The notes beneath the pieces were generated by a model. The model did not search any database. It was not told where the DNA came from and saw only the letters and a program-made list of their open reading frames with translations. 5,925 nucleotides of DNA from Kiritimatiellales bacterium (GTDB taxonomy: Bacteria; Verrucomicrobiota; Kiritimatiellia; Kiritimatiellales; Pontiellaceae), in assembly GCA_030621805.1 (NCBI GenBank), contig JAUXGY010000130.1:1-5925 (forward strand). The letters run 5' to 3'. Positions 1-4,662 of the stretch are shown here, piece by piece (within the stretch, counting starts at the first letter, position 1; each line of letters opens with the position of its first letter). A program made the position numbers and the translations under genes.

Positions 1-1306
1 GAACCGCGTGGCCGCTTTCATGGCCGACCTAGACCTCGAGCTTTGGAAGCTGGGGGTGCCCGCCAAGACCCGCCATAACGAAGTGTGCCCCACGCAGTTT
101 GAGCTTGCCCCGGTCTTCGGAACTCTCAACATTGCCGTCGACCACAACATGATCACCATGGAGGTGCTCAACACCTTGGCTGAAAAGCATGGCTTTGCCT
201 GCCTGCTGCACGAAAAGCCGTTTGCAGGCGTTAATGGATCCGGCAAGCACAACAATTGGGGTATCGCCGGACCCGACGGAAAAAATTGGCTCAAGCCCGG
301 CGACAACCCGCATGAAAATGCCAAGTTCATGACCATTATCGTGGCTATCATGAAAGCGGTCGATATCCATGCCGACCTGCTGCGCGCCTCCGTGGCAACC
401 GCGGGCAACGACCACCGCCTCGGTGCCAACGAAGCCCCCCCCGCCGTCGTTTCCATCTTCCTCGGCGAACAGCTCACCGACGTGATCAACCAGATCGAAG
501 CCGGGGGTGCCGACCACTCCAAGGATGGCGGCCACATCCACCTCGGCGTCGACCTGCTGCCCCGGCTACCGCGCGGAAACACCGACCGCAACCGCACCTC
601 GCCGTTCGCCTTCGTTGGAAACCGCTTCGAGTTTCGCGCCGTCGGCTCCGACCAGAGCCCATCCGGCTCCAATGTCGTGCTCAACACGATCGTGGCCGAG
701 GCGTTCGACGATATTTGTACTCAGATCGAAGCCGCCGTAGCCGAAGGCAAGGCGTTCAATACTGCGTTGCAGGATGTACTCGCCGAAGTCATCAAGCAGC
801 ATAAGCGCATCCTCTTCGATGGCGATGGCTACACCGATGACTGGCTCGAGGAAGCGGCCCGGCGCGGTCTGCCCAACCTCGTTACCACCGAGGATGCTCT
901 TGAAGCTCTCGCCACCCCCAAGGCTAAGGATCTGTTTGCCAAGTACAACGTGCTCAGCAACGAAGAGCTGGAGTCGCGCTACACGATCTACAAGGAGGCG
1001 TATGAAACCCTCATTGCCATCGAAGCCGGAACCGCGGCCGATATCGCCTGTTCCATGATTATTCCGGCCGTAGTCACCGCCATCACCGAATATTCTATTG
1101 TTCCGGCGGTTGCGGAAATGGCTGGCGAAATGTCCAGCTTGCTCGAAAAGACCGTGGCAGGTATTGCCGCCCTTGACGCGGAAGAGGAAGCGGCCGGGCA
1201 GATCAAGGCCATGGGCGAGCTGCGTGCCTCCGTCGACGCGCTTGAAGCTCTCGTTCCGGCCGACCTCTGGCCATTGCCGAGCTACGCTGAACTGCTGCAA
1301 GTCTAA
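1..1306 (+). CDS. glnN: Glutamine synthetase type III, C-terminal part (5' end cut by window)
   Basis: The product makes glutamine from glutamate, ammonia and ATP in the cytoplasm. The frame is open from base 2 to a TAA at 1304-1306, giving 434 visible codons. GSIII proteins are usually about 700 residues, so roughly the first 40% lies outside the window; the GTG at 8-10 is an internal Val, not a start. Counting from the codon at position 8, I see GVPAKTRHNEVCPTQFE (16-32), the nucleotide/substrate loop NGSGKHNNW (76-84), the GSIII-typical NDHRLGANEAPPA (134-146) and the Arg-rich active-site stretch NRTSPFAFVGNRFEFR (195-210). An Ala/Glu-rich helical region follows, as expected for the GSIII C-terminal domain. 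The NDHRLGANEAPPA block separates this from GSI and GSII. The gene ends 22 bases before a strong terminator, so it is probably the last gene of its transcript. The family call is very secure; the symbol follows the usual name for GSIII. Confidence 0.97.
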   Translation, partial: NRVAAFMADLDLELWKLGVPAKTRHNEVCPTQFELAPVFGTLNIAVDHNMITMEVLNTLAEKHGFACLLHEKPFAGVNGSGKHNNWGIAGPDGKNWLKPGDNPHENAKFMTIIVAIMKAVDIHADLLRASVATAGNDHRLGANEAPPAVVSIFLGEQLTDVINQIEAGGADHSKDGGHIHLGVDLLPRLPRGNTDRNRTSPFAFVGNRFEFRAVGSDQSPSGSNVVLNTIVAEAFDDICTQIEAAVAEGKAFNTALQDVLAEVIKQHKRILFDGDGYTDDWLEEAARRGLPNLVTTEDALEALATPKAKDLFAKYNVLSNEELESRYTIYKEAYETLIAIEAGTAADIACSMIIPAVVTAITEYSIVPAVAEMAGEMSSLLEKTVAGIAALDAEEEAAGQIKAMGELRASVDALEALVPADLWPLPSYAELLQV

Positions 1307-1328
1307 CCTGAAGAAGGAAAGGTTTAAA

Positions 1329-1363
1329 CCCTCCTTGGACTTGTGTCCGAGGAGGGCTTTTTT
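1329..1363 (+). terminator. Rho-independent terminator after glutamine synthetase
   Basis: A 12-bp stem (1329-1340 with 1345-1356, one T·G wobble) closes on a TTGT loop. One C and then six T residues (1358-1363) follow. This is a textbook intrinsic terminator on the plus strand, 22 bases after the glutamine synthetase stop. It ends only 13 bases before the ATG of the next gene. Confidence 0.93.
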
Positions 1364-1376
1364 GTAGAGTTCCCTC

Positions 1377-2669
1377 ATGAATATTTCCGCTTGGCTCAAG
1401 GAACAGATGATTGCGACGGAGGCCTATGATGCCGATGCCCTGCTCGCTAGCTTTCTCGGTGAGATGGAGAAGGGCCTTGCCGGGGAGGCCAGCTCTCTGG
1501 CCATGATCCCGGCCTATGTTGGTACCGACAGGAAGGTTCCTTCTGAGACCTCCGTGGCGGTTATTGATGCCGGGGGAACCAATTTGCGGATCTGCATGGC
1601 CCGCTTCGATGCCCAAGGCGAAATCCAGCTTTCGGGATTTAGTAAGCACCCCATGCCCGGCCGCGATCACGAACAAACGGCTCGTGAATTCTACGCCGTG
1701 CTCGCCGATGCACTTGAACCGTTGAAAGATGAATTTGAAAATATCGGATTTTGCTTTTCCTACCCGGCCACGATCCTACCCGACTACGATGGTCGCCTGT
1801 TGCACTGGACGAAAGAGATCAAGATTCCCGAACTGGTGGGTCAGCCTATTGGCGCAGGACTCCTTGCCGCTCTCAAAGAACGCGGCATTTTCGGAAAGAA
1901 GGTCGTCGTACTCAACGATACCGTCGCCGCCCTGTTGGCGGGCATGGCCCAAGGGCAGGCGTTCGGAGCCTCCTCCTACATTGGCTTTATTCTCGGAACC
2001 GGCACAAACACCGCCTACGTCGAGCGCAACGAAAATATTGGAAAGCTCGAGGGTTATCTCGGTACTGGCTCGCAGGTCATTAATGTAGAGTCCGGCGGTT
2101 TTGCCGTCCTCCCGCGCGGACCCGTCGATCTGCAATTGGACGAGCGCAGCGAAAATCCAGGAAACCATATTTTTGAAAAGTTGATTGCAGGCGTCTATCT
2201 GGGATCGTTGACCCTTGAGCTGCTTCAGGCATTGGCGTCGGAAGGCGCGCTTTCGAACAGCGGCGGTGCTGCCGTTTCTATCATGAAAGACCTTTCAACG
2301 ATCCATATCGATAATCTGGTGGCAGGTCATGGCGGCGATATCGATGTGCTCGGTTCCGAAGCCTTCTCCAATGCCGATCGCGAAATTATGAAAATCGTAT
2401 TCATGGCCATCGTCGACCGCGCCGCACGACTGACCGCCGTCAACATAGCCGCGGCTGTTATTAAGAGTGGAGAAGGGAAGAGCGCCGCCCATCCCGTTTG
2501 TATCAACATTGATGGATCCACCTACTATAAAACTCACCAGCTCGCGTCCAAGGTGCAGGCGCATCTAAAAACCCTGCTCACTGCCCGAGGCCTGCACATC
2601 CGCTGTATTCAAGTCGACGACGCTCCCGTGGTGGGCGCCGCCATTGCCGGGCTTACAACGGCGTTGTAG
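1377..2669 (+). CDS. Hexokinase/glucokinase of the eukaryotic-type hexokinase superfamily
   Basis: This is an ATP-dependent hexose kinase that phosphorylates glucose or a similar hexose at C6, feeding cytoplasmic glycolysis. The 430-residue protein has the full hexokinase fold. I see the phosphate-1 motif DAGGTNLR (64-71), small-domain SYPAT (128-132) and LHWTKE (142-147), the catalytic Asp in LNDTVA (D181), and phosphate-2 GTGTN (207-211). The sugar-binding Glu is in INVESGGF (E238), FEKLIAGVYLG (266-276) matches the eukaryotic-type FEKMISGxYLG block, and NIDGSTYY (377-384) is the adenosine motif. The length matches a single-domain hexokinase of about 430-480 residues, not the ~320-residue ROK or Glk glucokinases. 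The ATG at 1377 has no clear Shine-Dalgarno sequence. An in-frame ATG at 1407 is preceded by AAGGA and would remove only 10 residues, so the start is not certain. The TAG stop lies inside the left REP-like repeat. Substrate preference cannot be read from sequence. Confidence 0.93.
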   Translation: MNISAWLKEQMIATEAYDADALLASFLGEMEKGLAGEASSLAMIPAYVGTDRKVPSETSVAVIDAGGTNLRICMARFDAQGEIQLSGFSKHPMPGRDHEQTAREFYAVLADALEPLKDEFENIGFCFSYPATILPDYDGRLLHWTKEIKIPELVGQPIGAGLLAALKERGIFGKKVVVLNDTVAALLAGMAQGQAFGASSYIGFILGTGTNTAYVERNENIGKLEGYLGTGSQVINVESGGFAVLPRGPVDLQLDERSENPGNHIFEKLIAGVYLGSLTLELLQALASEGALSNSGGAAVSIMKDLSTIHIDNLVAGHGGDIDVLGSEAFSNADREIMKIVFMAIVDRAARLTAVNIAAAVIKSGEGKSAAHPVCINIDGSTYYKTHQLASKVQAHLKTLLTARGLHIRCIQVDDAPVVGAAIAGLTTAL

Positions 2670-2765
2670 CCGGGCTCGTTGATCCCTGACTTTGTAGTTG
2701 GGATCGTCGATCCCGGCTACTACAGAACGGTGCGCCCGAGGGCGGGATCACCGATCCCACCTACA
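2664..2765 (+). repeat. REP/BIME-like repeat, left copy (hairpin cluster)
   Basis: This 102-bp element is directly repeated at 3227-3327, with 40 of 41 bases identical across 2725-2765. It contains three hairpins. The first is imperfect (gggctc-gtt-gatccc) and preceded by GTAG at 2666-2669. The second is 2698-2705/2709-2716 with loop GTC, flanked by GTAG (2694-2697) and CTAC (2717-2720). The third is 2744-2749/2753-2758 with CTAC at 2761-2764. A CGCCC-GA-GGGCG inverted repeat lies between the last two. The element fills the gap between the convergent hexokinase and ThiD-RAYT stop codons and provides the hexokinase TAG. Structured RNA here could block or stabilise transcripts from both sides; that role is inferred. 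Confidence 0.85.
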
Positions 2766-3209
2766 TCATTTGTAGTGGATATGCCCGGAGAACGGCCAGT
2801 CCCCGGCCTGTTCGATCAGCCCCGCCCGAACCGGGTTTTGTTCCACATAGTTCCACTTTTCCGAATAGCTCTCGTGGGAGCGTAGGAGGTGGTCAAAGAA
2901 TTCCTCCTGCCAAACCGAATCGTCCAGCCCGAGTTCACTCTTGATGCGCTTGCTGGTCCATTGCTTCCATTGCTGCATGAGCTTCGAGAGGCTCTTCGCT
3001 CTGGACGTCGGTTTGCAGAAAAAGTGAACGTGATCCGGCATAACGACATACGAGCCGATCGCCCAGCCATGGCGCTCCAATGCAGCTGCCCACTCCTCGC
3101 GCAGGATTTGATGAGCCACCGGATTGTCGAGAATCCTGCGTCGATTTTTCGTGGAGGTCGTAATAAAGTACGCTGGGTCGTTCGTGAAGATCTTCGATAG
3201 CCGTCGCAA
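2766..3209 (-). other. RAYT (REP-associated tyrosine transposase) domain, possibly expressed from a TTG
   Basis: This is the transposase part of the fused frame: 147 residues if begun at the TTG at 3207-3209, which would start MRRLSKIFTNDP. That is the usual RAYT N-terminal region (LRRLSK followed by DPAYFIT) and close to the usual RAYT length. The HVH metal-binding motif lies at 3024-3032 within YVVMPDHVHFF. The catalytic tyrosine candidate is at 2847-2849 within NYVEQNPVRAGL. WQEEFFDHLLRS, a typical RAYT segment, precedes it. There is no ATG in the RAYT frame before the catalytic core and no clear Shine-Dalgarno sequence before the TTG. Expression alone would therefore need a TTG start; otherwise it depends on translation from thiD. 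Nothing in the catalytic core looks broken. Confidence 0.88.
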
Positions 3210-4049
3210 GTGGGAATGTTCTTTTGTTGTAGCCGGGGTCGTTGACCCCGGATCTGTAACCGGGATCGTCGATCCCGTTGGCGCAGGAACGGTGCGCCCG
3301 AGGGCGGGATCGCCGATCCCACCTACAATGACAGGCCGGTCTTGCGGCTCATTACGGAAGGGTTCAATGCGCATTGGGCCGTGGCCTGCACCCATGTTTC
3401 CCGGGGATTTTAAGCACTGGTTTAGGTATGTTTTAGCGGTGGTGACGGCTTCGGGAAGTGTTTGTCCAAGGGCAATCGCTGAAGCAATCGCCGAGGAGAG
3501 AATACAGCCGGTTCCGTGCGTGGCGCGGGTGTCGATGCGGGGACTCGAAAGCCAGAGCGATTGCGTTCCGTCGGTCCAGTAGTCGCGACATTCGCCTCCT
3601 TCCGTGTGCCCACCCTTGATCAGCACGGAACCCACGCCCATTTCCAGTATCCTTTCAGCGGCCTCTTCCTCCGTCTGAAAATCAGTGCCGACAAATTTTC
3701 CAGCCTCTGGAAGATTCGGAGTTAGGATTCCAACCCTTGGAAAAATTCCATGGATCAGAATGTCGAGTGCCGCAGGATCGAGCAGGTTGGTTCCGGAAGT
3801 CGACTTGAGCACGGGGTCGCACACCACAAAGGCATTTTGCCCATCAAAGAAGTCGGCAAGAATTTGGCAAGTAGCGGCGCTACCGAGCATGCCGGTTTTT
3901 ATTGCCGCAGGCGGAAGGTCGGTTTTCAGGGTTTTGAGCTGAGCACGCAACATGGCCTCGGAAACAGGTTCCGATGAGTGGACGCCAATCGTGTTTTGTG
4001 CGGTCAGTGCGGTGGTGACGGAGCACCCATGTACACCGAAGGCGTTCAT
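2766..4049 (-). CDS. thiD: ThiD (HMP/HMP-P kinase) fused in frame to a RAYT transposase
   Basis: The first ATG in this frame is at 4047-4049 and gives 427 residues; the frame stays open to 4181. Residues 1-231 are ThiD, which phosphorylates hydroxymethylpyrimidine and its monophosphate for thiamine synthesis. Motifs are GCSVTTALTAQNT (8-20), KTGMLGS (51-57), CDPVLKSTSGTNLL (77-90), LTPNLPEA (109-116), LIKGGH (143-148) and the anion-hole/catalytic HGTGC with Cys182. GHGPMRIEPF (222-231) matches the usual ThiD end. Residues 232-280 are a Gly/Pro/Thr linker, mostly encoded by the right REP-like repeat. Residues 281-427 are a Y1 transposase with the HUH-type HVH (340-342) and a candidate nucleophile Tyr401 in NYVEQNPVRAGL. 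There is no stop between the domains. The conserved ThiD N-terminal GSDSGGGAG motif is encoded upstream of this ATG, so 4049 is probably not the native start. Both domain calls are secure; whether one fused protein is made is unknown. Confidence 0.88.
   Translation of the reverse strand: MNAFGVHGCSVTTALTAQNTIGVHSSEPVSEAMLRAQLKTLKTDLPPAAIKTGMLGSAATCQILADFFDGQNAFVVCDPVLKSTSGTNLLDPAALDILIHGIFPRVGILTPNLPEAGKFVGTDFQTEEEAAERILEMGVGSVLIKGGHTEGGECRDYWTDGTQSLWLSSPRIDTRATHGTGCILSSAIASAIALGQTLPEAVTTAKTYLNQCLKSPGNMGAGHGPMRIEPFRNEPQDRPVIVGGIGDPALGRTVPAPTGSTIPVTDPGSTTPATTKEHSHLRRLSKIFTNDPAYFITTSTKNRRRILDNPVAHQILREEWAAALERHGWAIGSYVVMPDHVHFFCKPTSRAKSLSKLMQQWKQWTSKRIKSELGLDDSVWQEEFFDHLLRSHESYSEKWNYVEQNPVRAGLIEQAGDWPFSGHIHYK
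3227..3327 (+). repeat. REP/BIME-like repeat, right copy, translated as the ThiD-RAYT linker
   Basis: This is the second copy of the 2664-2765 repeat in the same orientation, with one single-base length difference. Its hairpins are cleaner. The first has a perfect 8-bp stem (3233-3240/3244-3251, loop GTT) directly after GTAG (3229-3232). The second is a 7-bp stem (3261-3267/3271-3277, loop GTC) after GTAA (3256-3259). The third is a 6-bp stem (3306-3311/3315-3320, loop GCC) before CTAC (3323-3326). On the minus strand the copy has no stop codon in the thiD frame and encodes about residues 241-275 of the fused product. Confidence 0.87.
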
Positions 4050-4181
4050 GGTCTTGAGGTCGGCCTGTATCCCCGCGCCGCCACCCGAGTCGGAGCCGGC
4101 AATTGTCCAGGCGATGGGGGTGGAGGGATGTCCGAATTTTGATTTTCGAGCGTCGATTGGAGGGTCTCCGACTATTTTTTT
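4050..4181 (-). other. thiD: ThiD N-terminal coding extension with no canonical start codon
   Basis: The thiD frame continues upstream of the ATG at 4049 for 44 codons to an in-frame TAG at 4182-4184. The part next to the ATG encodes WTIAGSDSGGGAGIQADLKT, the universally conserved ThiD N-terminus that binds substrate, so it is clearly coding by descent. None of the 44 codons is ATG, GTG, TTG or CTG; only ATA, ATC and ATT are available as very rare starts. An ATC at 4113-4115 sits where ThiD proteins normally begin, 6 residues before GSDSGGG. Either a rare start, a frameshift, a sequence error or a decayed 5' end must be assumed. Confidence 0.8.
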
Positions 4182-4220
4182 CTAAGGGGGCACGGGCACA
4201 GCCCTTCCGAAAACCGGCAA

Positions 4221-4535
4221 TCAAAAATTCTTCTGCCCGGTCTCTTCAGGGAAGTGATAGATCGTTTCACCCTTGTGAGCATAGCCCACCGCATGAGCAA
4301 CCCGTTCGACATAAACCGGATCGGTGAGAAACCGTTGTTGTCTCTCCTTAAGATCTTTTTCCGAGGCAATGGAAACCTCAATGTGCTGTTGCAGATTGTC
4401 GCGGGTGGTTTGATAGGCCTGCATTTGTTTTACTTTTGGGGTAAAGGCCAGTACCACGCCAACCACCGCCATCAGCGCGATGGCCGACAGCACGATGCGG
4501 TTGATCAGGTTCCAATATTTTTCTGTCTGTTGCAT
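4221..4535 (-). CDS. ftsB: Septum formation initiator, FtsB/DivIC family
   Basis: This is a 104-residue bitopic membrane protein of the divisome; FtsB/DivIC works with FtsL and FtsQ/DivIB to activate septal peptidoglycan synthesis. The sequence shows a short cytoplasmic N-terminus, one transmembrane helix (about residues 12-31, INRIVLSAIALMAVVGVVLA), a polar heptad-like region likely to form a coiled coil (about 34-68), and the family C-terminal block RFLTDPVYVERVA followed by GYAHKGETIYHF (69-95). Length and order of parts are typical. The gene lies downstream of enolase on the same strand, a neighbourhood known in many bacteria, but here a terminator and a promoter separate the two. The ATG at 4533-4535 has no Shine-Dalgarno sequence. 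FtsL is a less likely alternative because the conserved GY-KGE-IYHF ending favours FtsB/DivIC. Confidence 0.87.
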   Translation of the reverse strand: MQQTEKYWNLINRIVLSAIALMAVVGVVLAFTPKVKQMQAYQTTRDNLQQHIEVSIASEKDLKERQQRFLTDPVYVERVAHAVGYAHKGETIYHFPEETGQKNF

Positions 4536-4561
4536 AAGGATTGCTTAATTCGTACTATGTA

Positions 4562-4596
4562 TTGTTGGAATATACCGACATTCGACTATTGCTCAA
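4562..4596 (-). promoter_or_regulatory. Sigma70-type promoter for ftsB
   Basis: On the minus strand, TTGAGC (4591-4596) is followed by a 16-base spacer and TATATT (4569-4574). Transcription would start near 4562, leaving a leader of about 27 bases before the ftsB ATG. The site lies just downstream of the enolase terminator, where a new promoter would be needed. Found by eye; a -35/-10 pair in AT-rich DNA can occur by chance. Confidence 0.6.
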
Positions 4597-4608
4597 GCCT
4601 CAGGGAAT

Positions 4609-4637
4609 AAAAAAAGGCGACCCATGGGCCGCCTTTT
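4609..4637 (-). terminator. Rho-independent terminator after enolase
   Basis: In the minus-strand transcript, AAAAGGCG (4637-4630) pairs with CGCCUUUU (4619-4612). The stem is extended inward by one G·U and three C-G pairs around an AU/CAUG loop, then runs into a tract of seven U (4615-4609). The inner G·U pair forms only in the minus-strand RNA, which supports that direction. It begins 25 bases after the enolase stop. Confidence 0.9.
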
Positions 4638-4662
4638 CGTGCTGTTCTCTGGGAGTCAGTAG

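Larger units (their letters stand above)
2664..3327 (-). mobile_element. RAYT cassette: transposase domain between two direct REP-like repeats
   Basis: The unit reads repeat (2664-2765), RAYT coding region (2766-3209, minus strand) and repeat (3227-3327). RAYTs are single-copy HUH/Y1 transposases that act on REP sequences, which are hairpins carrying a 5' GTAG tetranucleotide. Here GTAG or its complement CTAC sits at the hairpin bases in both repeats. No obvious target-site duplication is seen, as expected for this family. The boundaries are the outermost bases shared by the two repeats. Whether the whole cassette moved as a unit or the repeats grew around a resident gene cannot be told from this window. 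Confidence 0.75.

Noticed and set aside
566..1399. A 277-codon open frame on the minus strand opposite glutamine synthetase, and a 170-codon one at 29-541
   Set aside because: Both are antisense to strongly conserved GSIII coding sequence; their translations show no recognisable motifs, so they are shadows of biased codon use.
2664..3327. A CRISPR array, suggested by repeated palindromic units
   Set aside because: The palindromes differ in length and spacing and there are no uniform spacers or cas genes; REP/BIME with a RAYT explains them better.
3124..3977. Plus-strand open frames opposite thiD and the RAYT
   Set aside because: Each translates the complement of recognised ThiD or RAYT motifs; no independent evidence of coding.
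4194..4204. A small GGGC-ACA-GCCC hairpin between ftsB and thiD as a terminator
   Set aside because: The stem is only 4 bp, and on the minus strand it is followed by an A-rich tract, not T residues; the plus-strand direction has no gene to terminate.
3880..4224. A 114-codon minus-strand frame from the TTG at 4222-4224, overlapping the ftsB stop
   Set aside because: Most of it runs out of frame through conserved ThiD sequence and yields an Arg-rich shadow. Only its first part matters, as a possible pre-frameshift start, and that is discussed in the findings.
4133..4230. An inverted similarity between GAATTTTGAT (4134-4143) and ATCAAAAATTC (4220-4230)
   Set aside because: Short, AT-rich and with an indel; it falls in coding sequence at both ends and is likely chance.
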